From: Heloderma charlesbogerti
Taxonomy: Eukaryota; Chordata; Lepidosauria; Squamata; Helodermatidae
NCBI GenBank assembly: GCA_026122225.1
Contig: JANEZZ010000978.1
Location: 372,001-436,000, forward strand
DNA length: 64,000 bases
Reading direction: 5' to 3'
Made by a program: the position numbers and the translations under genes
Notes under the pieces: model-generated
What the model saw: only the letters and a program-made list of their open reading frames with translations
What the model was told of the DNA's origin: nothing
The model's database searches: none
In this document: positions 1-8,700 of the stretch, in pieces
Layout of the letters: each line of letters starts with the position of its first letter
Numbering within the stretch: the stretch's first letter is position 1

Positions 1-180
1 CTGGGAACCATGTTCATAGCCCTGGCTCTGACCTCAGTTCCCAGAAACCAAAAATTCCTATGGCCCTCTAGAGAGTGTCTAGTGGTCATAGGATTGTTCC
101 CTTAGTGGGCTCAGAGTGTGAATCCCAACAGTTCTCAAGAAAATTGGGTCAGGGGATTCTCATCTGCCGCTCATGTGCTA

Positions 181-462
181 GAATCTCTTCTCGATCATCC
201 CAGAATGCAGGATACGGAATAATGGGCTCAAGTGACAGGAATCCAGATTCCGGCTGAACATCAGGAAAAAATTCCTGACTGTCAGAGCAATACGACAATG
301 GAGCTCATTCCCTAGGGAGGCAGTGGGCTCTCCCACACTGGAGGCATTCCAGACGGGGCTGGACAGCCACCTGTCAGGGATGCTCTGACTTGGATTCCTG
401 CATTGAGCAGGGGGCTGGACTCGATGGCCTTGTAGGCCCCGATTCTATAATGATTCTATAAT
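181..462 (+). mobile_element. CR1 LINE, 5'-truncated 3' end
   Basis: The last part of a CR1 LINE: the end of the ORF2 reading frame (words equivalent to [15 protein letters not shown]), then the 3' untranslated region, ending in ATTCTATAATGATTCTATAA, the degenerate ATTCTATG repeat typical of CR1. It matches the 3' ends of the other CR1 copies here (36465-36724 and 56040-56344 on the same strand). No complete protein domain is left. Confidence 0.9.
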
Positions 463-955
463 CACCCTTTACAGCCATTGTTCCCGTTTCCCACACCAGT
501 AGCACCATGAACACAATGGATTGATTCTTGCCTTCAGTTCCTGCCTGGGCACATCGCACTGGGGCTTCTGCTTGGCCACTGCTGGAAACAGAATGTGAGA
601 CTGGCTGGAACGTTGTTTTGATACAGCAGGACAGCTCTTCATTTGTTCTTTTGTAAGGCAAGATTTCAGGGTGACCCTGTAGCGGAAGGAAAACCAGGCT
701 CTAACACATCCCGCCCCTCTCCTCATTAGATTCTGTTTGTGGGAAGTCCAGGACTGTGTCTCCATGACAACAGAAGGAGCAGCGAATGGAGGAGTACCGG
801 ATTTTTAAAAAGGAGTCAGCTGTGCTGCACATCGGTCCATGCACGGCTCCACGAGGGAGTGCTCCGCAGCAGTAAGAATCACTTCACAGAACATACTTCC
901 TGGTGGGGGTTGGAGTGAACGTCAACTGACTGGCAGGGGTTGCTCCACCAGTAAG
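463..955. other. Unassigned DNA
   Basis: No reading frame, repeat or RNA gene that I can support. The right edge (948-955) is the 8-bp target duplication of the MITE that follows. Confidence 0.5.
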
Positions 956-1476
956 TAGGGATGTATGGAACCCTTACCTTTCGTTCTGGGGGGGGTTCTG
1001 CAGGGGGGAGTTAATCTGTTCCCCCCCCCAGAATCCTCCAGAGTGGCTCCGTGTCCACTGGATTCCGCAGAGCCGCACTCCAGCTCCATACCGCAGCTGA
1101 TACGGCAATGGCGGCCACCATTATTGTTTCACTTGGAGAAAGACAGCCGCAAATGGCGTATTGGATACCACTTGCGGCTGTAATGCCCTGAGTTTTACCT
1201 AACTGCAGCTGCTTACAGCTCTATTTACATAAAACCCAGGGCTTTATGGCTGCAAGTGGCATCCACTATGCCATTTGCGGCTGTCTTTTTCCAAGTGAAA
1301 CGGTAATGGCAGCTGCCATTGCCGTATTGCTGAGGATCCAGAGCAGGAGTGCCGGTCCACGGGGGATCCTCGGGAAGCGGAGGTGAGTGGTGCTATTCCG
1401 CTGCGGAATCCTGGAGGCCAGATTCCAGAGAATCCGGCCCCATTTCAGTCTGTGGCGGAATTCTCCACCATCCCTA
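956..1476 (+). mobile_element. hAT-type MITE (TAGGGATG family), copy 1
   Basis: A 521-bp non-autonomous DNA transposon. It begins TAGGGATG and ends CATCCCTA, and is flanked by a perfect 8-bp target-site duplication, ccagtaag, at 948-955 and 1477-1484. Eight-base duplications are the hallmark of the hAT superfamily. The interior is one large imperfect palindrome, about 1094-1334, whose arms share GCCGCAAATGGC-type and CACTTGCGGCTG-type words. There is no transposase frame. The two ends differ: the left resembles TAGGGATGTANGAAnCCCTTACC and the right, in reverse complement, TAGGGATGGNGGAGAATTCC, so orientation can be assigned. This copy has the same orientation as 8276-8700. Confidence 0.85.
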
Positions 1477-1573
1477 CCAGTAAGAGAAGGTTTCCCCCTC
1501 TCTGCTTTTCTCCTTTCCCCTGAGGGTCCAGATGCACCTGCATTTCAGGAGCAAGCCTCATTGACCACAGTGG

Positions 1574-1965
1574 GAGTTACTTCTGAGTAGAAACACATAT
1601 GTTTGTGCTGGGACAAAGGGATGGGAAACCAGCCCCCTTTCTAACTGCAGGATCTCTATAAGGAAGGTGTGAAGTAGTTACTTCCTAAGATACGGAGAAT
1701 CGCAGGTTTGGTGAAGCGCTTTACAGGCTTTAAACTTCAATTTATGGAGATCTCTGTAAATTCTGATATGGGCATTCAGAGGGCAAGGTTCACTGAGTAC
1801 AATTGGAGTTACTTCCAAGTAGACACACATATGCTTGTATTAGGAAAGGTGGGGGGAGAACACAGGCATGGGAAACCAGCCCCCTTTCTAACCAAACCCA
1901 TATTGCGCAGGATCTCTATAAGGAAGGTATGAAGTAGTTACTCGCTAAGACAATTAATCAAACAA
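1574..1965. repeat. Two-unit imperfect tandem repeat, period about 232-260 bp
   Basis: Units start at 1574 and 1806 with the shared word gagttacttc, and share cacatatg, gggaaaccagccccctttct and ggatctctataaggaagg (1650 and 1910). The unit head resembles the dispersed ACTTACTTCTGAGTAGACA-type repeat also seen at 23372-23412 and 48760-48815. No coding potential. Confidence 0.7.
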
Positions 1966-2637
1966 CTGAGAATCAGAGCCTTGAGATCACGCTTTAGAGC
2001 ATTTAGGGAATGTCCTTTAAACTGTGCCATTTCAATTGAGGGGGTGGTTTGTGCAGGGACAGGAAACACCCCTTGACCAGGGTCATGGTGAAAGGCAAAC
2101 CCCTGGGAAAGATTAGCATACAAGGTCAATGTGGGGACTGGGGCACACAGCAACTATATTGCGGAGAACCTGACTTAAGGAAAAGAATCGGACTTTAAGC
2201 AGTCTCAGGAAATCCGTTTTTTCCCTGATAAGCTCCAGGGTGGCTGCTGGATGGCCGCAACATCATGTATCCTGAACGACCTCAACACACAGCCAGCTCA
2301 CGGGAGATCGCTGGTGGAGACACCCCCCAGGTTGAAGATTCCTTGGGCTACATGTTCCATATCCAGCCCTCTTTGGATCTATGACTGATGACACAATGGA
2401 AGATGTATCTTGGGGTGTTGCCCTTGGCTTTTCTCACATTAAGTGCAAGGGGAAGATAAACTGACCTTTTTAAAGTTTCTGAGCCTTCAGGCTTTGAAGC
2501 TGATCTGTTTGGATTTCTGGAGCAAGCGGAGAGGAGAGGAGAGAAATGCAAGAAAAGAGAGGCGGAAAGAAAGGCACTGAGAGCAGCGGAGAAGCCAGCC
2601 ATGCCTCCCCTCTTTGCTAAAAATCTTGAGAAGAATC
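1966..2637. other. Unassigned DNA
   Basis: No supported gene or repeat. Short open frames lack codon bias and recognisable domains. Confidence 0.5.
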
Positions 2638-2701
2638 ATGTTGTTGTGAACTGCCCAGAGAGCTTCAGCTGTTGGACAGTATAGAAATGTAAGAAATAAA
2701 T
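2638..2701 (+). mobile_element. L2-like LINE/SINE 3' tail
   Basis: The words gtgaactgcccagagagctt, cagtatagaaatgtaa and aaataaata form the 3' tail of an L2-type LINE or a SINE mobilised by one. Related tails are at 62690-62775 and, more diverged, 60405-60485. Confidence 0.6.
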
Positions 2702-2849
2702 ACAATTCTAAAAATGGTGCAACAGTCCCTCACAGAACACCCTCTGCCCTATGCACAAAGCTGTCATGGAGCGTGCGATGTCAAAGCTCATAACTCAGGC
2801 AGGCTGGGAGCAAGAGGGAGAGGCCAAGCCAATGGACAGGAACAACTCC

Positions 2850-3342
2850 TCTATGGGGGAAGGTTGAAACGTTTGGGGTTCTTTAGAGGGGAGGCATGAA
2901 AGAGGGGTACAAAAGGGTGCCTGGTGTGGAGAAAGTGGATAGCAAGACATTTCTCTCCCTCTCTCAAAATACTAGAACCCAACGGGGTCACCCCATGAAG
3001 CTGATTGGTGGGAAATTCAGGACAGATAAGAGGAAGGGCTTCCTCACACAGTGCATAGATAAACCATGGAATTCACTACCACAGGATGTAGCAATGGCCA
3101 CCAATTTGGAGGGCTTTAAAAGGGGCTTGGACATGTTCCCGGAGGATCTATCACTGGTCACTACTCATAATGGCTCCAGCAGGCGTCTCATGACCAGTTG
3201 CTGGGAAACATGAGTGGAAGGGTGTTCTCACCCTCATGTCCTGCTGGGGGCTTCCCAAAGGCACCTGGTTGGCCACTACGGAAACAAAGTGTTGGGCTAG
3301 GGAGGTTTTTGGTCTGATGCAGCACAGCTCTTCTTCTTACAC
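2850..3342 (+). mobile_element. CR1-clade LINE (L3-like family), 3' end
   Basis: A diverged 3' end of a CR1-clade LINE distinct from the young CR1 copies. It carries the end of ORF2 (frame words around 2896-3213 such as PMKLIGGKFRTDKRK and NSLPQDVAMATNLEGFKRGL) followed by the 3' untranslated region that ends near gctagggaggtttttggtctgatgcagc. The same family occurs at 47799-48345 (same strand) and as 3' tails at 21806-21925 and 28545-28688 (opposite strand). Confidence 0.75.
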
Positions 3343-3478
3343 CCTTTAAAGAGGAATGCAGCATGGGGTGGAGGAAGAAGGAAGTGCTGGCTTACCAGTT
3401 GGGAAAGACGTGAAACGCCAACATTTTGGCTGTGGAATGGCAATATGTGTGCCTGTGCCAGAATGTGTATATATGTGT

Positions 3479-3526
3479 ATTGCCCCTGCAGTAGGCCTCC
3501 TAATTTAGGCCTGCTGCAGGGGCAAT
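3479..3526. repeat. 20-bp hairpin with 8-nt loop
   Basis: The arms attgcccctgcagtaggcct (3479-3498) and its near-perfect reverse complement (3507-3526, one mismatch in 20) flank an 8-nt loop. The right arm's last three bases overlap the target duplication of the MITE that starts at 3532. Confidence 0.8.
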
Positions 3527-3531
3527 ACAAT

Positions 3532-3765
3532 TAGGGATGGCAGAGAATTCTGCTGCAGACCCAAATGAGGATGGATTCTTTGGAATCTGGCCTCGGAATC
3601 TGCAGCGGAACAGCTCACTTACCTCCGCCTCCTGAGGATTTCTGATGGAACGGCACCCCAGCTCCGTATTGCCACTCCAGAGGATTCCGGGGGGGAGGAA
3701 TGGATTGCCTCCCCCCTGGGCAGATTCCCCCATGGACCGGAAGGTAGGGAATCCGCCCATCCCTA
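3532..3765 (-). mobile_element. hAT-type MITE (TAGGGATG family), copy 2
   Basis: A 234-bp element with TAGGGATG at the left and CATCCCTA at the right, inside a perfect 8-bp duplication, aatacaat, at 3524-3531 and 3766-3773. It is the shortest complete copy and lacks the long central palindrome of copies 1 and 5. The left end is of the GAGAATTCC type, so it is inverted relative to copies 1 and 3. Short overlapping frames on both strands are chance. Confidence 0.85.
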
Positions 3766-3962
3766 AATACAATTGGCGCAGCGGGCAGGGTGCCAAGAGA
3801 ACTGATATGTTCAGATTCAGAGGGAAGGAGGATGCGGTTGTCGGCATGCAAAGCTGACTCCTGGGCTGGCTGCAGGAGGGGCTGTGGGGTCCGGCCACAG
3901 AGCACCTGGCGGTCCTGTGTGGCCCAGGGGCATGGCCAGAGGTAGAGGAGGGCTGCACGCCA

Positions 3963-4406
3963 GTGGCTCTGGTAACTGTGTTGGAATCTCTGCAGCTGGG
4001 AAAGTGGCCTGCGAAGGAGGCGCGGGGCGCAGGAACTCTGGCATGGCTGTTGCTGAAGGCTGTCGGGCAGAAGGAGCTGGAGTGGAAGGAGAAAGCAGAA
4101 CAGCTCAAGGATGAGCTGGGGAAAGAACAAGATCTGAGGCTGTTAACTAGAGAAATGCTGCAAGACAGCCTGGCCTCCAATGAGGCGTGGGAGCGTGAAG
4201 CCGAGGAGCGAGCAGTTAGGCTGATGCGCCGCACTCAGAAGAGGTGCCCAAAGCGGGCTGGCGTGTGCAGCACCATCGCTTCACCTGACTGGGATCCAGA
4301 GAGATGGGATCCCTGGGAAGTGGCACTGAAAACAAAGGCCCAGGTGCTGAAGATGAGGAACTGGGGCAGAGGGAGGCACCCAGAGCAAAATATGTTTGGA
4401 AGATAG
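3963..4406 (+). CDS. Orphan reading frame with coiled-coil segment, unknown function
   Basis: A 147-codon frame that I do not recognise with certainty. Residues about 25-90 are rich in Glu, Lys, Leu and Arg with heptad-like spacing (KELEWKEKAEQLKDEL, then LLTREMLQDSL, AWEREAEERAVRLMRR), consistent with a coiled coil; a Trp/Asp-rich stretch follows (SPDWDPERWDPWE). The first codons may be non-coding, since the ATG used is simply the first in frame. The stretch just upstream, after the MITE at 3532-3765, begins with ttggcgcagcgggcagg, which loosely recalls leader DNA after an LTR, so a degraded gag-like frame of an LTR element is one possibility. No LTR pair, protease or polymerase is visible. 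A chance frame in GC-rich DNA also remains possible. Confidence 0.3.
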   Translation: MALVTVLESLQLGKWPAKEARGAGTLAWLLLKAVGQKELEWKEKAEQLKDELGKEQDLRLLTREMLQDSLASNEAWEREAEERAVRLMRRTQKRCPKRAGVCSTIASPDWDPERWDPWEVALKTKAQVLKMRNWGRGRHPEQNMFGR

Positions 4407-5900
4407 TGTGTGTGTGAAGAAGGGCCAGTGAAAGAAGACTGTCATCGGTACTTGCATGCACCTTGCATGCACCGATGACAGGGAAGTGTGTGAGACACGA
4501 TTGCATGAGCCTCTGGGTTTGGATGAGAATGACCTCTGTTCAAAGAGCAGGCACATGCCTGGCATGAAGGTCCCAACTGCACTCATTCTCTCACTCCAGA
4601 GGAGTCTCACTGCCTGCCTGAGCATCCTCTGTATCCAGGCATAACTTGCTCCCGAGTTGCTAGACAAATACTTTCTCCCCCACCTGCAACCCCGAGGAAA
4701 GTGGCATCAGCTATTGCATACAGCAGGCTGTTTGTCTCTTTGTTCATCTTGCCCAGACAACAAGATGTCAGAACAGACACTCAGAATAAATGCTGGCACT
4801 GGCCAGAGAGATCCAGACACCCTCCCTGTCATTGTTCAGAGGACGTCTGAAGACAAATAGACCCCCCCTCCTCTTATGCATTGGGGGGCATCCATGCAGT
4901 CGCCTCCCTCAAAATGCACATTTTTTCTCTCTGAACAGATTCACTCAAGACAATCACCCACTGCTGGCATCTGACCCCCCCCCCCAATCCTCTGCTGCCA
5001 CTGGGCTTCCTAGGCCTGATGAAGATTATTTTCAAGCATAGCACTTTTAAAATTGCATTTATATTTTTACATCCATTGGACCACTGCTTTCTAAGAGTTG
5101 TAGAAAGAAGCTGAAGTTCAAAATACTGAAGTATGATTAGTGCTGCTGACTGAATCTGTCCTCATTACCACAAAGTTACAGAGCAAATTCCCATAAATCA
5201 AAGAGCCACACCGCACCTGCTCTTTCTGCTTCTGCTGCTTCAGCAGGACCCCCAAGTACAGCCCCCAACAGGGTCCGCCCTTGTGGCTGAGAGGCTTTTC
5301 CCATCCATGCTCTGCTTTCTTGGCTTTTGCAATATAACTGCTGCAGCCACCTCATCCCACCTTTTGCATGACCATTTATATCCATTGAGTTAAGCAGTGG
5401 GGCAGCCCGTGGGAAGCGGCTGTCCTCAAAGGGCCGCTTCCCTGCCGCACTTCGCTCGCTGACTGGGGCGAACGGCCCTGTGAAGGGGCTCTGCAGCATC
5501 CTGACACGGCGACTCCTCAGGCCACGCCTGCGTCTTCTCCAGCGAAGTCGCTAAGGGCACTGGGCCGGGAGTGGCGAAGGCAGGCAGGCTAGCCATGCTC
5601 TGGGAACCGCAGGCTTGGAGCCGGCCCCTGGGCAAAATCTTGGCTCACATCCCAGGACTGAGTGGTGGCCGGGAGGTGGAATAGGAGGGACCCGGGCCTG
5701 TAGACCCCGGATAGGCTGGAGCAGGCAATGGGAGGGAGGCAGACGGCCTCCTAGCAGAGGCTGGCCCACCTTGCCCAGGGCAGCCCTGCCCGGAGGCGGG
5801 GGCAGGCCATTTGCAGCACGTGGGACACAGCAGCCATGGAGCCCACCTGAGTGGCCGTGGCGGGCGTCCTGCCCCTCAGTTCCTCCCATGCTGCTGCTGC
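4407..5900. other. Unassigned DNA
   Basis: No supported gene. There is a poly-C run near 4974-4985. GC content rises from about 5400, where long overlapping open frames on both strands reflect scarcity of AT-rich stop codons rather than coding. Confidence 0.5.
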
Positions 5901-5920
5901 CAACCCGCTCTGCGGCCAAA

Positions 5921-6090
5921 CAGGGCTTGTGGGAATGGCTTGCCCTTGCATGCCCCGTTCCCCAGCAGAAACAACCTCCTGCCAGCCTGCCAAGCCGCTG
6001 TTTGGTGGGCTGGCTGGATCCCAGTTCTTCTGGGAAGCAGGGCGTGTGGGAATGGCTCTCCTTGCATGCCCCATTTTCCAGCAGCAATAC
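5921..6090. repeat. Local duplication, spacing 117 bp
   Basis: A segment of about 52 bp starting cagggcttgtgggaatggct (5921) recurs at 6038 as cagggcgtgtgggaatggct, each followed by cttgcatgcccc and ccagcag. The words between the two are not obviously repeated. It accounts for the internally repetitive proteins read from this stretch. Confidence 0.6.
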
Positions 6091-6234
6091 TGATCAGAGC
6101 TGGGGCTGGGCCAGGACAGGTGCAGGGCCAGGAGGTTAACAGCAGCAGGCAAACAATTATCCTAATGGCTGCGGGGCGGGGGAGGTTAAAGCCTCTCCCC
6201 TCCCTTCAGCAATCCCTGCCTCCCATCTATGGGT

Positions 6235-6353
6235 TGTGAATGTGTGGTGTGTCCTGGCTCCACCCATCAGCTCCACCCACTTTTTTTTAGCCCCCAAGGG
6301 GTTCCATGAGGGCACTGTGGCCCCTCAACCCCCAAAGGTTGTCAACCCCTGCC
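6235..6353 (-). mobile_element. hAT-like transposon end, remnant
   Basis: Read on the minus strand the segment begins CAGGGGTTGACAACCTTTGG, which is close to the CAGGGGTTGGCAACC-type terminal repeat of hAT/Charlie-like elements, followed by a stretch typical of such ends. No partner end or 8-bp duplication was found. Confidence 0.4.
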
Positions 6354-7539
6354 ATAGGGACCAGAGGCTAAAGTACCATAAAATGGCAGCAGACGGTCCA
6401 TTATTTTGTGTATTACGCCTTATCCTCACAGGGAGTGCTGTCTGGGTTTTCCCCGATTTTGCCCCCTGGTAAGGTCACCCCTTTCTCTCCACCAGCCGAG
6501 CACAGATGATTCCGACTCAAATGGTCAGCGCAACGCTGGGGGTCTCCAGCCCCTCCGAATGGCCAAGCAGCCTTCGGCTCTGCCCCCTGCCCGCTGGCCC
6601 CCTCTCCCTTCCGTCGCACGGTGTTTCCAATAGGGGCTCGCTGCACTGAGAGCAGTGGGACGCAGCAGGGCCCAGGCGTGACCATGAAACCACACACCTG
6701 GAGAGTCGTTGCCCGCAATAGCGAGGAGGAGAGAAAAATGGCCGGGAGGCCCAGAGCAGCCATTAGAGGGGAAAGTGGGAAGTGTGAACACAGCATGGGC
6801 CATTCGCCAGCAGTAGGAATGGCCATTTCCCCATCTAAGCCCCAGCACGCTTATCTGGGTGGGTGGCCTTGCTTGCTTATGGCATTTCGAAATAGGTTTT
6901 GAGAAATCCTTTGTAAGGGGAAAGAGGGAGCTTGTGGTTTTGTTGTCTTTCTGCCCTGCACCTTCCCCGCTGCCGTGGCCTGTGCAGTTTGGGGTCCTGT
7001 GTCCCAAAGCAAGTGGGGGGGCAGAGAGAGGCTTCTGGGAAGATGCTGGGGAATATTCTGCCACCTGCCCCCCAAATGGCCCTCCCTCAACAAGGGCTCT
7101 TCCTCCAATGGCTGGAGGGCAGTCCAGAGATTGGGGCCCCCTGGGAAAACCCGCTGTTGTCAGGGGACCAGAGCAGTTCTGGAAGAGCAAGCGGTCTTTG
7201 CTTCTTTGCCTATAGTTGGGACTCCCCCTTCTTGCACACCTTTTTACACGGCCAATGCTTCTAATTCCGGCCGGTGGGAAGCTGTCAATCACTTGGAGGT
7301 GGACCCTTGAGCTGGTGAAGGACAGGCAAACACTGATGCCGCTGCCCCCCTGCCCCCCTGCTTTTGTAGCTGCTGCAGCAGTCAGAAATAGCAGGAGGGG
7401 ATTCCTTTCTTAGCAACCCATCTTGGCTCTCTCCCATCTTACCCTGATAACAATCCACAAACTTTTCTTGCCTGCATCCACTGAAATTGGACTTAAGTGC
7501 TGTGTTATGCTTGAAGGATGGCTGACCAGAGGTAAACAT
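6354..7539. other. Unassigned DNA
   Basis: No supported gene or repeat. The overlapping 85-255-codon frames on both strands carry no recognisable domain and compete for the same DNA. Confidence 0.5.
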
Positions 7540-7831
7540 GGAGCATCACTACACCAGCCTGAAATCCCACATTTAAAAGGGGGCTTTCTGCTTCCATTTC
7601 ACAACGGGCTCCTTTTATACTCGCTCCCTGCTCCCCTTTCCCCCTTCTTCTCCCCCTTATCTGAGTCCTCCATATGTTTCATTGGTCAAGCTCCTCTTCT
7701 TGTGGCTTTGTCTTTTTCAGAGAGGGAACTCAAATGGGGTAATTTGATAGCTCATTACCTCCACTCTATTTAAAAGTGGAATAAAGGTAATTTAGTGCGG
7801 GAGACGGCCTGGAAGTTAACGACGTCATCTA
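7540..7831 (-). mobile_element. Inverted-repeat element body, partial copy lacking its own end
   Basis: This stretch matches, in reverse complement, about 59700-60000. Shared words include ctacaccagcct, tttctgcttccatttca and gtaatttgatagctcatta. In the second copy the body runs into a terminal repeat; here it stops at 7831, where the terminal repeat of the adjacent element begins in the opposite sense. Confidence 0.6.
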
Positions 7832-8255
7832 GGGCTTCTTCACATGGAGCTTTTATCCTGCTATTGAGAGTGCTCACTCAAGGAAGTTTGCGGGTCCTTT
7901 TCATGACGTCGTCAACTACCAGGGCACATCCAGAGGTATTTCCTGGTTATTTCATGTTAAAAAGTTCTGGAGAAAATGAGGCATCAAAATTATCTTGCAG
8001 TGTTGTGCTATTAAAACAAACACTAGATGGCGCTGTTTTATTGATCTATATGGAACCTTGAAAGTTGAAAGTTACCCGCCGCCCTCTCAGCAATCTCGTT
8101 GTCGCCATCTGGGAGCCCCGGGTAAACGTGGAAAGGCTCCACAATGGGAGGACTGCAGGTTCCTTCTTTAATGTAAAGGCAGCCCTAAAGGGCCCGCAAA
8201 TTTCCATGAGTGAGCAATCTCAATAGCAGGATAAAAGCTCCATGTGAAGGAGCCC
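7832..8255. mobile_element. Non-autonomous DNA transposon with roughly 69-bp terminal inverted repeats
   Basis: The left arm (7832-7901, begins gggcttcttcacatggagct and contains ttttatcctgctattgaga) is repeated in reverse complement at 8187-8255. Arms of this length around a 280-bp non-coding interior suggest a DNA transposon derivative. The superfamily is unknown: I could not find a convincing target duplication (flanks catcta and catgct). A related end is at 59636-59705. Confidence 0.65.
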
Positions 8256-8275
8256 ATGCTCAGGCAAGTTGCTTG

Positions 8276-8700
8276 TAGGGATGTACGAATCCCTTACCTC
8301 CAGTTCCGGCCGGGGGGGGGGGAGTCCGCAGGGGGGGGAGGCGATCCATCCCTCCCCCCTGGAATCTGTCCGTCCGGGCTGGCTCTGCTCCGCATTTACG
8401 GCTGCATTTAGGCTAATCTACCAGCTTTACGGCTGCAGATGGCACCCACTATGCCATTTGTGTCCGGAGGCTCACTTACCCTACCCCAGCGATACGGCAC
8501 GGCAATGGCAGCTGGCCGTATCGCCAGCGAAGCGGAGCTGGCAGCCAGCTCCGCAGGATCAACACTACGAGGGAGCCAACCTGCACGGATTCCAGGGGGA
8601 GGCAGAGGTGAATGCTCCGTTCTGCCATGGGCCCCAATGGGGCTGGATTCTTGGAATCCAGCCTCATTGGGGCCCATGGTGGAATTCTCCCCCATCCCTA
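8276..8700 (+). mobile_element. hAT-type MITE (TAGGGATG family), copy 3
   Basis: A 425-bp element, TAGGGATG to CATCCCTA, with a perfect 8-bp duplication gttgcttg at 8268-8275 and 8701-8708. Same orientation as copy 1 (left end TAGGGATGTACGAATCCC). The interior has poly-G/poly-C runs and ATGCCATTTG words shared with copies 1 and 5. It sits 20 bp from the right end of the inverted-repeat element. No transposase. Confidence 0.85.

Noticed and set aside
3500..4234. 244-codon minus-strand frame
   Set aside because: It crosses a MITE and its target duplication, is Ser/Pro-rich and has no domain; it is the shadow of GC-rich DNA.
5551..6239. Several 130-178-codon frames with internally repeated sequence
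   Set aside because: The repetition comes from a local DNA duplication and the frames compete on both strands.
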